Positions 7,192-15,470 of a stretch of 33,285 bases of DNA are shown here, piece by piece (position 1 is the first letter of the stretch; each line of letters opens with the position of its first letter). The position numbers and the translations under genes are program-made. Origin of the DNA: a virus. Location of the stretch: the IMG/VR virus record IMGVR_UViG_3300027721_000961, positions 1-33,285 of that record; one strand, given 5' to 3'. Under the pieces are notes generated by a model. The model worked only from the letters and a program-made list of their open reading frames with translations, did no database searches and had not been told where the DNA came from.

Positions 7192-8769
7192 TTAATATGT
7201 TTCCTCTGGTTCTTTAGGAACAAGACCCAATTGTTTATCCTTTATTTTACCTTCAAGATTTAAATCTATTTCTTCATCAGACCATTTAAGATACCTTTTC
7301 ATCAAATAATATTTACTCATTTCTTCTCTATCTGCAATACTTGAATAGTTATTAAAACGAGTTTCTAAAAAGTTTTGTTCCATTTGTTCTTTGTAATTAG
7401 ATGGAGCGGTCATATGAATTTTTATTTTTTTATGATCTAAGTCATATTGTTTTTTTAGACCTTTGAAATCCAAATGTAGTAAGAATACTTTTTCAAATTC
7501 TTTACAAAATTTATCTTGTTGTTTTTCTAAGTATTTACTCCATTTTATTTCATCACGGGATATTTCACCTGTATTACTTCCACCAAAAAGAACGTCACCT
7601 TCTCTTTTTTCTTGTGATGCTGTTACTCTTGATGCTGGGTATTTTAATGCTCTATACATTTTTCTTGCAAAGTAATAAATGTCATCCAACTCAGCAAAAC
7701 CGGCTGCATTACCACCAACAGATTCAATTTGTGATCCACGACCATCTGCTGATTGTGGTAGATAATAATTTTCAAGCATACTAAATATTTCAGGTTCGTT
7801 TGTAAGTTGTCCTGTAGTTGGATTGTATGTTTGTTTTTTAGAAAGTTTTTGTTTTACCTTTTCAACATATTTTAATGCTTTATCTTTTGGCATGTTTCCT
7901 GTATCAATTCTAAATACCAATCTTTCAGGTGCTCTAATAAGTCTGTATATAATAACAGATGTTTCCAAAAGTTTTAATTGATTATATGGAACTCTTGCCT
8001 TTTCAAGATAACCTAAAATATCATGTCTTGATATGCCATATATACCACTGTTAATAAAACCTATTTGTTCAGGATTAAATAATATTAATTCTCTTCCATC
8101 TTTTGCCTTTGCTTCTTCTATGTTGTTTAATGTTGTTGGTGTTTCGGTTAAATACTGAACATAATTATATATGTGTCCCGATTTTGGTTCATAAAAATAA
8201 TCCATTGTTTCAGAAGGAAGTTTCTTTAAACCTATTATACCATTTTTAGGTGTTCTTGTGTCAATTATTCTTTCATAATAAAATCTACCATCAATCATAT
8301 AGGTTCTAAAAGCATCCCACAAAAAGTCTGAAAAATCATCAATTGTATTTTCAAATAGATATTTAAATTCTTTGTTTATATTATTAACTATATTTTCGTT
8401 CTTACTTAAAACCGCATCTCTTATTTCCAATGTTAATAAATCACCATTTATATCTTCTTGTGTTGCTTCATTTGTGGCATCTTCTATAACATCAGCAACT
8501 TCTGTCATTAATGCCATTTCTCTATAACCAAAAATTTTCTGTCTTTCATTTGCCCATGATGGATTAACATATTTGTTATAGAATAAATTAAATGAACCTA
8601 TAGCTAAATGACCTATACCAGGAAATTCATGTAGATTTTCCCAACCTTCACCAGTAGCAGATTTTAAATCTACTTCGGTGGGTATTTCGGCCTTGCTTTG
8701 GAAAGCCTTTAATTCTTCTTGTACAATACCTCTTACTTCGTCATTGTTTTTATTAAAAAACCAGCCCAT
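7192..8769 (-). CDS. Portal protein, gp20-like
   Basis: 525 aa, essentially the length of T4 gp20 (524 aa). Diagnostic stretches are KIFGYREMALMTEVADVIED, VIIYRLIRAPERLVFRID, GNMPKDKALKYVEKV and SADGRGSQIESVGGNAAG. Each has a clear counterpart in gp20 (YREM; IYRISRAPERRVFYVDVGN; GGRGTEI). The portal forms the dodecameric ring at one vertex, nucleates prohead assembly and is the DNA channel. It is the first gene of the assembly block, preceded by an AAGGAAA ribosome site and a TATAAATA element. Confidence 0.96.
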   Translation of the reverse strand: MGWFFNKNNDEVRGIVQEELKAFQSKAEIPTEVDLKSATGEGWENLHEFPGIGHLAIGSFNLFYNKYVNPSWANERQKIFGYREMALMTEVADVIEDATNEATQEDINGDLLTLEIRDAVLSKNENIVNNINKEFKYLFENTIDDFSDFLWDAFRTYMIDGRFYYERIIDTRTPKNGIIGLKKLPSETMDYFYEPKSGHIYNYVQYLTETPTTLNNIEEAKAKDGRELILFNPEQIGFINSGIYGISRHDILGYLEKARVPYNQLKLLETSVIIYRLIRAPERLVFRIDTGNMPKDKALKYVEKVKQKLSKKQTYNPTTGQLTNEPEIFSMLENYYLPQSADGRGSQIESVGGNAAGFAELDDIYYFARKMYRALKYPASRVTASQEKREGDVLFGGSNTGEISRDEIKWSKYLEKQQDKFCKEFEKVFLLHLDFKGLKKQYDLDHKKIKIHMTAPSNYKEQMEQNFLETRFNNYSSIADREEMSKYYLMKRYLKWSDEEIDLNLEGKIKDKQLGLVPKEPEETY

Positions 8770-8796
8770 ATTATTTTCCTTTTTAAGTTATAAACA

Positions 8797-8804
8797 TATT
8801 TATA
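8797..8804 (-). promoter_or_regulatory. Candidate T4-type late promoter box (TATAAATA) upstream of the portal gene
   Basis: TATAAATA on the minus strand in the 51-base gap upstream of the portal ATG, 27 bases from the start. T4 late genes use this exact box with gp55/gp33/gp45. Such strings are common by chance in this AT-rich DNA, so intergenic position is the main support. Confidence 0.45.
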
Positions 8805-8820
8805 TTTATTCTACGGATTT

Positions 8821-9108
8821 TTATTTTTTATACTTATCAACATAATCTGGTGGTAATTCACCTTTATCTTTTAAATCGTTAATGGCAAGTTCTCTTATTT
8901 TATCTTGTATTTTGTTTTCTATTATTTGGTCAGCTTCTCTTGCAAGTCTTTCATCTATTTCTTGTTGTGTTTCAAATGGATCAGGTGTATTACCTTCTGC
9001 TAACCATTTTAGATATTCTTTATAACTTCTATTACCTTCACTTAGCGGAATATATTTACCTGTTTCTGTATCTAATATATTAAATTCTTTTATTTTATAT
9101 TTTGCCAT
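8821..9108 (-). CDS. Tail-fibre-associated small protein
   Basis: 95 aa. It begins with beta-type KYKIKEFNILDTETGKYIP. The segment YKEYLKWLAEGNTPDPFETQ follows, a pattern (short helix, W-L-x-x-G-N-x-P-x-P) seen at the ends of many phage tail-fibre proteins and their companions. The last 40 residues are a charged helix. The ATG overlaps the stop of the large fibre gene (TAATG), so the two are translationally coupled and probably form a fibre/partner pair such as a tip or assembly factor. No chaperone family could be assigned. Confidence 0.65.
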   Translation of the reverse strand: MAKYKIKEFNILDTETGKYIPLSEGNRSYKEYLKWLAEGNTPDPFETQQEIDERLAREADQIIENKIQDKIRELAINDLKDKGELPPDYVDKYKK

Positions 9109-12100
9109 TACATTATCTCCGCATCAAAAGAATATAAACCCGCATATGCTCTAAAAGAACCATTTGCTGTTACTGTTACTCTATGTATCCAACCAATAGT
9201 ATTAGAAACTAAATCATAGTCCGTACAGTTATTATATGTTGGTGTTGTTATAATAGCAGCATCAGGATTATCTCGCATTCTTGTATGAAATGTATCACCA
9301 TCAATTCCACAAACAACACCTGCTAAACCATATCTATAACCATAACCTTGACCAGTTGCATAACTATTCATATAATATCGTTGACACATTGCAGTTTCTA
9401 CTACCGTAGGTCTAAACTCAAATGGTGTTGCAATCGTTCCTGGTTCCAATTGAACTTGTGCCAATCTGAAATAGTTAGATGTACTATTGATATTATTATC
9501 AATATTAGATGTTGCTAATTTATTTGCATTTTCCCAGGTATCCACACTTGAAACATGTCTATCAGAACCACAAGCAAGAACAAAAAAGATTTCTAATCCA
9601 CTACCATTTGTGTAATTCCAAGTTCCAATACCACCACCATCAAATACTATTAATATTTCTTTTTTCTCCCAAGTAGCAGATGAGTCTATAGTAAAATCTG
9701 TTGCGTAAGATGCATCATTAGTACTATTTCTCATTGATATACAGTATGTTCCTGTTTTATATGCTTTAACCCAAAATGATAATACACCAGTTTTACCTTG
9801 AATATATTTGAAATCATAACCTTCAATATTGTAACCAATCATAAAATATTGAGTAGCACCAATACTTGAATCTGCTGTTGTAATTTGAACATTAAGTGAT
9901 GTTGTAGGTGCTCCTTGATTTGCAGGAACATCTGAATTGGATGTAATAGTACATGCGGCGTCACTACTTGCAACATATCTCCATCTATCAGAAGTATAAG
10001 CATTTGATGCTGGTGATGTAAATGTTGCTCCTCTTGCCCAAACTTGAAAATTTCCATTTATGATTAGATTTTTATGTGTATAGGTATCTACAATATATTC
10101 GGTTAATCTATTAACATCCTCTTTAGCACTTGCAGATAACTCTAATGTTTGAAGGTTATTCTCATTATCAATATATTCGGTTAATCTATTATCACCTTCA
10201 TCTATTGCAGCAGATAGGTTGGTAGATAATGTATTTAAACTTTGGTCAATATATTCGGTTAACCTATTATCACCTTCATCTATAGAAGCAGATAACTCCA
10301 ATGTTTGGAGATTATTTGATAGGTCAATATACTCATATAACCTATTATCACCTTCATCTATAGAAGCAGATAGATTGATGGTCTTGCTATCTATATAATT
10401 TCTAACAGCATTATCACTTTCAACACTTGCGGCAGATAATGAATCTGATAGTGTGTTTATATATTCGGTTAATCTATTAACATCCTCTTTAGAACTTGCA
10501 GATAAGTTGGTAGATAAGGTTGATATGTTACTATCAATATATTCGGTTAATCTATTATCACCTTCATCTATTGCAGCAGATAGACTATTAGATAAGGTAT
10601 TTAAGTTTTGGTCTATATATTCATATAGTCTGTTATCTTCCTCTTTTGAAGATGCAGATAATATACTTGATGATGTTAATAAATGCTCATATAACCTATT
10701 ATCACCTTCATCTATTGCTCCTGAAAGGTTGACAGTCTTACTATCAATATATTCGGTTAATCTATTATCACCTTCATCTATTGCAGCAGATAGGTTGGTA
10801 GATAATGTATTTAAACTTTGGTCAATATATTCATATAGTCTGTTATCTTCCTCTTTTGAAGATGCAGATAAGTTTATAGATAATGTATTTAAATTTTGGT
10901 CAATATACTCATATAACCTATTATCACCTTCATCTATTGCTCCTGAAAGGTTAATTGTTGATAGAGTATAATCTATATATTCATATAGACGATTATCTTC
11001 CTCTTTTGAAGATGCAGATAAGTTGGCAGTCTTACTATCAATATATTCGGTTAACCTATTATCACCTTCATCTATTGCTCCTGAAATACTGGTAGATAAT
11101 GTATTTAAACCAAGATTTATATATTCATATAGTCTGTTATCTTCCTCTTTTGAAGATGCAGATAAACTTGTTGATGTGGTTGATATATTATTATCTATAT
11201 ACTCATAAATCCTATTATCACCTTCATCTATTGCAGCAGATAGACTATTAGATAAAGTATTTAAATTTTGGTCTATATATTCATAAATCCTATTATCACC
11301 TTCATCTATTGCTCCTGAAAGACTGATGGTCTTACTATCTATATAATTTCTAACAGCATTATCACCTTCAATGCTTGCAGCAGATAACGAATCTGATAAT
11401 GTGTTTATATATTCGGTTAATCTATTATCACCTTCATTTATTGCCCCTGAAAGGTTGGTAGATAAGGTATTTAAGTTTTGGTCTATATATTCGGTTAATC
11501 TATTATCACCTTCATCTATTGCTCCTGAAATACTGGTAGATAAGGTTGATAAAGCATAATCTATATACTCATAAATCCTATTATCACTTTCATCTATTGC
11601 TCCCGATAGATTATTGGATAATGTATTTAAGTTTTGGTCTATATATTCATATAACCTATTGTCATCCTCTTTAGCACTTGCGGATAATGAATCTGATAGT
11701 GTGTTTATATATTCAATTAATCTATTATCACCTTCATCTATTGCAGCAGATAACTCCAATGTTTGGAGATTATTTGATAGGTCAATATATTCAATTAATC
11801 TATTATCACCTTCATCTATTGCAGCAGATAGGTTAATTGTTGATAAAGCATAATCTATATACTCATATAACCTATTATCACCTTCATCTATTGCTCCCGA
11901 TAGATTATTGGATAATGTATTTAAACCGAGATTTATATATTCAGTTAATCTATTATCACCTTCATCTGATGCTGCAGATATGGATAGAGAGTTTGATGAT
12001 AAGGATAAATTGATTGTATCAACATATGATTTTGGTGTTAATTCATATGAACTAACAGGTGATAATTTTTTAGTATAGATTCTATCACCATATATATTAC

Positions 12101-12512
12101 CTATTGCAGATACATTTTTACTAAAGGTCGTATCTTCTTCAAATGTCCATGATGCAGAGACTTTTTCTGATTGTGTTAGATTTGCATATTGAGTGTGGTC
12201 ATCTTCTCTAAGACCTGTTAATACATTATGTGCCCTTGCATTAAATATATCAATATCACTATATCTTAAATTAGCGGATATTACATCAAATTTTTGTGTA
12301 ACATCATAATCATCTGTATCAACCCAAAATTCAAATCTACCATAATTATCAGTAGTAATTTGAGGTATTGTTGATATACCAGTTACAATAATTTCCGTTG
12401 TGTATATAGTTGCTGGATTATTTGTACCTGCCAAATATATTGATATACCAATATTTTTTTGAGCGTTACCAAAAGTGTCAACTGACCTCGCTAAAATTTT
12501 ATAACGAGCCAT
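9108..12512 (-). CDS. Long tail fibre / receptor-binding protein with 26 tandem repeats
   Basis: 1134 aa. Residues 1-95 form a beta-rich attachment domain (carboxypeptidase-regulatory-like: GTNNPATIYTTEI, TDNYGRFEFWVDTDDYDV). HNVLTGLREDDHTQY (about 95-110) is a collar motif typical of trimeric fibres. Residues ~175-810 hold 26 tandem repeats of 22, 24 or 26 residues, of the type SGAIDEGDNRLTEYID. The C-terminal ~320 residues begin NLIINGNFQVWARG and include TSDRWRY, QLEPGTIATPFEFRP and MCQRYYMN, a widespread phage receptor-binding head with a jelly-roll carbohydrate-binding look. The protein probably forms a long trimeric shaft with the adhesive tip at the C-terminus. The repeats make the gene prone to length change and mis-assembly. 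Confidence 0.92.
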   Translation of the reverse strand: MARYKILARSVDTFGNAQKNIGISIYLAGTNNPATIYTTEIIVTGISTIPQITTDNYGRFEFWVDTDDYDVTQKFDVISANLRYSDIDIFNARAHNVLTGLREDDHTQYANLTQSEKVSASWTFEEDTTFSKNVSAIGNIYGDRIYTKKLSPVSSYELTPKSYVDTINLSLSSNSLSISAASDEGDNRLTEYINLGLNTLSNNLSGAIDEGDNRLYEYIDYALSTINLSAAIDEGDNRLIEYIDLSNNLQTLELSAAIDEGDNRLIEYINTLSDSLSASAKEDDNRLYEYIDQNLNTLSNNLSGAIDESDNRIYEYIDYALSTLSTSISGAIDEGDNRLTEYIDQNLNTLSTNLSGAINEGDNRLTEYINTLSDSLSAASIEGDNAVRNYIDSKTISLSGAIDEGDNRIYEYIDQNLNTLSNSLSAAIDEGDNRIYEYIDNNISTTSTSLSASSKEEDNRLYEYINLGLNTLSTSISGAIDEGDNRLTEYIDSKTANLSASSKEEDNRLYEYIDYTLSTINLSGAIDEGDNRLYEYIDQNLNTLSINLSASSKEEDNRLYEYIDQSLNTLSTNLSAAIDEGDNRLTEYIDSKTVNLSGAIDEGDNRLYEHLLTSSSILSASSKEEDNRLYEYIDQNLNTLSNSLSAAIDEGDNRLTEYIDSNISTLSTNLSASSKEDVNRLTEYINTLSDSLSAASVESDNAVRNYIDSKTINLSASIDEGDNRLYEYIDLSNNLQTLELSASIDEGDNRLTEYIDQSLNTLSTNLSAAIDEGDNRLTEYIDNENNLQTLELSASAKEDVNRLTEYIVDTYTHKNLIINGNFQVWARGATFTSPASNAYTSDRWRYVASSDAACTITSNSDVPANQGAPTTSLNVQITTADSSIGATQYFMIGYNIEGYDFKYIQGKTGVLSFWVKAYKTGTYCISMRNSTNDASYATDFTIDSSATWEKKEILIVFDGGGIGTWNYTNGSGLEIFFVLACGSDRHVSSVDTWENANKLATSNIDNNINSTSNYFRLAQVQLEPGTIATPFEFRPTVVETAMCQRYYMNSYATGQGYGYRYGLAGVVCGIDGDTFHTRMRDNPDAAIITTPTYNNCTDYDLVSNTIGWIHRVTVTANGSFRAYAGLYSFDAEIM
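10085..11985 (-). repeat. Coding tandem repeats of the tail-fibre shaft
   Basis: 26 degenerate units of 66, 72 or 78 bp within the fibre gene. Each encodes a core of type D-E-G-D-N-R-L-x-E-Y-I. Eight units are 22 aa, two are 24 aa and most others are 26 aa. Whole sub-blocks recur in different combinations, indicating recombination inside the gene. Confidence 0.95.
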
Positions 12513-12952
12513 TAATAAATACCCCCACTCATACCGAAGAAATCTAAAACTATTTGATATTCTGGTATATTTACATCAACCAATGTTGATTTATAACTTA
12601 AAATATCAAATGTTTTTTCAAATTTAATATCTGTTGAATATAGACTATAATATAGGAAATAATTATCATCATTTTTAAAATCTATATCCGTTGAATATAA
12701 ATCATAATATAATATTTCTGTAATATTTCTAAATCTTAATATGTATGAATATTCTTCTGAATTTCTATCTATAAATTTTGCACCGAAATATAAAGAATCA
12801 AAAGATTTTTTAAATTTAATATCTGTTGAATATAGGTCATAATATAAAAAATATCTATCACTATTCTTTAAGTCTATATCTGTTGAGTATAGATCATAAT
12901 ATAATGTTTCTGATATGTTTCTAAATGTTTTTGTATCAATCTTATTTAACAT
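12512..12952 (-). CDS. Repetitive virion protein of LYYDLYSTDI repeats
   Basis: 146 aa with a 64-residue tandem duplication: FRNISETLYYDLYSTDIDLK at residue 10 recurs as FRNITEILYYDLYSTDIDFK at residue 74. Each half holds two copies of LYYDLYSTDI 19 residues apart (residues 17, 36, 81, 100), giving four in all. The alternating aromatic/polar pattern suggests stacked beta strands. It overlaps the tail-fibre start by one base and follows an Ig-like gene, so a fibre-attachment or baseplate-decoration role is likely. No family was recognised. Confidence 0.75.
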   Translation of the reverse strand: MLNKIDTKTFRNISETLYYDLYSTDIDLKNSDRYFLYYDLYSTDIKFKKSFDSLYFGAKFIDRNSEEYSYILRFRNITEILYYDLYSTDIDFKNDDNYFLYYSLYSTDIKFEKTFDILSYKSTLVDVNIPEYQIVLDFFGMSGGIY

Positions 12953-13249
12953 TTATAATTCTACAACATCAACATCGGTTATATGATAATATGTATAACC
13001 CCCATATAATATTTTCCATTTTACTGTATATGAACCAACAATTCCAGTTACAACTGTATCTAATATTGTATATATTTTTTCACCACTTATCATTACAATA
13101 TGTTCATCAACAACTATATTATTTTCACTATCATATATTGTTGCATATGCACCGCTTGGATTAAACGGTGCACCTGTATGATCATTTATTGATAATTCCA
13201 AGGGTCTTATTTCATTTTGATTTATTTCTTGATGTGTTCTATTTGCCAT
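12953..13249 (-). CDS. Small Ig-like/BppU-type tail protein
   Basis: 98 aa. After a polar start (MANRTHQEINQNEIRPLELS), it has a predicted beta-sandwich: AYATIYDSENNIVVDEHIVM, KIYTILDTVVTGIVGSYTVK and YTYYHITDVDVVEL. This order (property definition, optional value, G-S-Y-T-V-K-W-K) resembles the N-terminal BppU-like or Ig-like domains used to attach fibres to baseplates. It is immediately followed by the repeat protein and the fibre gene. Function inferred from fold pattern and place. Confidence 0.6.
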   Translation of the reverse strand: MANRTHQEINQNEIRPLELSINDHTGAPFNPSGAYATIYDSENNIVVDEHIVMISGEKIYTILDTVVTGIVGSYTVKWKILYGGYTYYHITDVDVVEL

Positions 13250-13252
13250 TAT

Positions 13253-13768
13253 CTATTTCCTTTTGGGGAATTTTCCTGTTTGTTTAAAGAAATTACGAGC
13301 GTTCATTACTTGTCTAAATTTATTTACCAATGCGGTTTTTATTTTCTTAGAGAAGTCTTTACTCCATGTTGATACTATTGCTTTTTCCCAATCTTGAAAT
13401 GGTACTTCAGTTAAATCTGTTATATAATATGTTGGTTTGAAAAAATATCTTCTTACAGCTGTTTGTATATATGGATATCTTAACTTAATTTTTTCCCAGG
13501 TAAGTCTTGTATTTTGTGTTCTTATAAATTCATCTATCCATTCTTTTGCAAATTGTTTTCTGGATGATCTTGGCACATAAGTAAAATTAATGGCTTGAAA
13601 AAATCTCCATTGATGACCTGTGGTTGGGTGTGTACCATCAAGAGCATACATAATAATAACAGTAGGTTTGGGGTCATTTTGCCATGCTTGATATGAAAAT
13701 GTATATATGTGACCTGATTTTACCGTAACACCTTTAAATGATTTTCTAAAAACTCTTGATATTGTCAT
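13253..13768 (-). CDS. Conserved phage virion-assembly protein of unknown role
   Basis: 171 aa, basic, ending in a lysine/arginine-rich tail (KQTGKFPKRK). Features are IYTFSYQAWQNDPKPTVIIM, TGHQWRFFQAINFTYVPR, LRYPYIQTAVRRY and FSKKIKTALVNKF. I recall proteins with this order (Y-x-W/Y-x-N-D-P-x-P, then Q-x-R-x-x-Q-A-I-N-x-x-Y-V-P-R) from the structural regions of many large phages, without a known function. Position between the ParB-like and Ig-like genes suggests a neck, baseplate or DNA-end role. It has no N-terminal capsid tag. Confidence 0.65.
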   Translation of the reverse strand: MTISRVFRKSFKGVTVKSGHIYTFSYQAWQNDPKPTVIIMYALDGTHPTTGHQWRFFQAINFTYVPRSSRKQFAKEWIDEFIRTQNTRLTWEKIKLRYPYIQTAVRRYFFKPTYYITDLTEVPFQDWEKAIVSTWSKDFSKKIKTALVNKFRQVMNARNFFKQTGKFPKRK

Positions 13769-13771
13769 ATT

Positions 13772-14248
13772 TTATACTCTCAAATCCAACCACAATACTT
13801 TTGGTTTAATACCTATTATAAAAGCTATATCTAATCTTGTATTACCGGCCATTATCCATGGACCTCTTTCACCTTGTATTACTATAGGCATTGGCATTTT
13901 AGAATTTGATTGATAGCCTTGTAATATATATTCAACATCACGAGGCCTTTTATAAATAGAAACGAGTGATTTTAAATCCTTTAATGTGGTACACCTACTT
14001 CTATTTTTTATTTTATAATCCATAGAATGGGTAAGTGCTATTATAGGAGAATTATCTAAATCTTTTTTAAAATCTTCTAATGTTGGGAATAAGGGAAATC
14101 TAAAACCCATTAAGTGTGCTCTATTTTTCCATCTGTTGTCCTCTTTCTTTTTATATTCAAGAAAATCCATTTTAATTGATTCTGATGTATAACGAACCCA
14201 GTTTGTAAAATTTTTATTTTCGTCTAAATATTTTTCATATATTTTCAT
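13772..14248 (-). CDS. Tagged ParB-like protein
   Basis: 158 aa. The start MKIYEKYLDE fits the shared capsid tag, with a predicted cut after E10. Residues ~100-158 contain VEYILQGYQ, PIVIQGERGPWIMAGNTRLD and IGIKPKVLWLDL. The G-N-T-R-L motif (135-139) inside this beta-helix-beta pattern is typical of the ParB N-terminal/sulfiredoxin-like fold, which includes CTPases, nucleases and kinases. It lacks the HTH part of true ParB. Overlaps are ATGA with the gene upstream. If the tag works, this small enzyme or DNA-binding protein would be packed in the head. The reaction is unknown. Confidence 0.7.
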   Translation of the reverse strand: MKIYEKYLDENKNFTNWVRYTSESIKMDFLEYKKKEDNRWKNRAHLMGFRFPLFPTLEDFKKDLDNSPIIALTHSMDYKIKNRSRCTTLKDLKSLVSIYKRPRDVEYILQGYQSNSKMPMPIVIQGERGPWIMAGNTRLDIAFIIGIKPKVLWLDLRV

Positions 14249-14430
14249 CTTAAAGTTATTCCTAAAATCTTTTTAACTAATTTAACAAACTCTTTCCAGT
14301 TGTTCTCTTTTATTACATCTTCTAATTTTTTTATTTCATCTGCTGTTGCTTTTTGGTATAACTCAACCATTTCTTGAAACCCAAGGTTACCGATATATGA
14401 TGCCTCATCTAAAAATTTCCTAATTCTCAT
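14245..14430 (-). CDS. Tagged 61-aa helical head/internal protein
   Basis: The start MRIRKFLDEASYIGN carries the tag, with a predicted cut at L-D-E9/A10, the same E/A junction as T4 IPIII-type proteins. The remaining 52 residues, GFQEMVELYQKATADEIKK then a helix ending KKILGITLR, form a small helical bundle. Similar short domains occur in other phages in my memory without a known role. The gene overlaps its neighbours on both sides by ATGA, so translation is coupled with the gp4-like and ParB-like genes. Confidence 0.78.
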   Translation of the reverse strand: MRIRKFLDEASYIGNLGFQEMVELYQKATADEIKKLEDVIKENNWKEFVKLVKKILGITLR

Positions 14431-14888
14431 TTTTTAAATAATTCCTTTTCTGTAAGAATTTTCCATTCAAAACCCATTCTCTTACAATATTTTTGTGCTG
14501 CTTCAAATTTTGCCTGGTTTGTTATCCATGTTGCTTCTTGATGCAATTTTGTTTTACTACTTTTATTACCTCGGGCTGTTGGTGGTATTGTTTCTTTTTT
14601 AGGTTTTATTTCTACAAGATATTCTATATCTTTTTCAGATGTTTTTACTCTCATCCAAAAATCGGGATAATATCTTCTATTTTTCATTTGTATAGGGTCA
14701 TAATATTGAATGATATGAGCCTCTGATGCCCACGCTAAAACATTAGGATTAACATCTATCCATTGGCAAAACATTCTTTCCCAGGATGATCTAATAATTA
14801 TAGGATATCTACCAACATACTTTTCAACATTTTTAGGTATGTATTCACTACAATTACCACCACTTTTTTTACATTTTATAAAAGTCAT
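14427..14888 (-). CDS. Head-completion nuclease, gp4-like
   Basis: 153 aa, like T4 gp4 (about 150 aa). Motifs are RSSWERMFCQWID (residues 33-45), NVLAWASEAHIIQYYDP, RRYYPDFWMRV (D76) and YLVEIKPKKET (E93, K95), followed by TWITNQAKFEAAQKYCK and ILTEKELF. D76...E93-x-K95 is a PD-(D/E)xK nuclease core. In T4, gp4 acts after packaging to finish the head so the tail can join, and its family shares the R-S-S-W-E/E-I-K-P pattern. A Cys pair near the start (C6, C13) is extra. No capsid tag. Confidence 0.85.
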   Translation of the reverse strand: MTFIKCKKSGGNCSEYIPKNVEKYVGRYPIIIRSSWERMFCQWIDVNPNVLAWASEAHIIQYYDPIQMKNRRYYPDFWMRVKTSEKDIEYLVEIKPKKETIPPTARGNKSSKTKLHQEATWITNQAKFEAAQKYCKRMGFEWKILTEKELFKK

Positions 14889-15449
14889 TTATTTTTTAAT
14901 CTCTATCCTTTTAAACCAACCTCTTGCATATTTTTCTTGTGTAGGTGATTTTTTCATATATTCAATATAATGCATACCTTGTAATACATTTAATATAACA
15001 CATAATATTTCCATATCAGATTTTGGTAAACTATTATATGCTCTAAGTGTATTTGTTCCAAATGAACTATCCTCAACTATATCAGAATATATTTTGCCAT
15101 CTCTATTCAATAAGTTAAGGCCTTGTTGTAAAAATTTTACTGCTCTACCTATACCCATATTGACGGCAGTATCAAACATTTCATTTGATATGATTTGGTC
15201 TAACTCATCACCTAAGAATGGATTCCAATATCTCTCTTTATAAAAACTTCTAACTAAAGGATCAAGTTCATTATTTGGAAAATCTTTATTTTTATCCTTA
15301 CACTCATCTATTATTTTCCAACCTTCCCAAGTTGGGTTAAATCTTCTTGATATACCTCTATATGTTTCACCACCAGCATCATCAGGATCATTTACATAAC
15401 CACCCTCATGTGCCATTGTTATATCAAATGCTTTATTAAAATTTGCCAT
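14889..15449 (-). CDS. GH108 N-acetylmuramidase (endolysin)
   Basis: 186 aa, the usual GH108 size. The N-terminal catalytic motif is HEGGYVNDPDDAGGETYRG with catalytic Glu15. Next come SFYKERYWNPF and FDTAVNMGIGRAVKFLQQGL, then the C-terminal peptidoglycan-binding half (ILNVLQGMHYIEYMKKSP, ARGWFKRI). GH108 enzymes cut the glycan backbone of peptidoglycan and are most frequent in phages of Gram-negative bacteria. No signal peptide or membrane anchor is visible, so release would need a holin not identified here. Its place among head genes leaves open a virion-associated role. Confidence 0.93.
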   Translation of the reverse strand: MANFNKAFDITMAHEGGYVNDPDDAGGETYRGISRRFNPTWEGWKIIDECKDKNKDFPNNELDPLVRSFYKERYWNPFLGDELDQIISNEMFDTAVNMGIGRAVKFLQQGLNLLNRDGKIYSDIVEDSSFGTNTLRAYNSLPKSDMEILCVILNVLQGMHYIEYMKKSPTQEKYARGWFKRIEIKK

Positions 15450-15470
15450 AACTTCACCTCTTAAATTTAT

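Noticed and set aside
10453-11853. Several open frames on the plus strand opposite the tail-fibre gene, rich in LLSPSSIA-type repeats
   Set aside because: They are reverse-strand images of the fibre repeats, without ribosome sites, and would overlap a strongly supported gene.
10085-11985. Regular repeats that could suggest a CRISPR array
   Set aside because: Units are 66-78 bp, in frame, contiguous and encode related peptides. There are no unique spacers.
13960-13975. TATAAATA on the plus strand within the ParB-like gene
   Set aside because: It is inside a minus-strand gene with no plus-strand gene downstream. Such strings are expected by chance about a dozen times in DNA this AT-rich.
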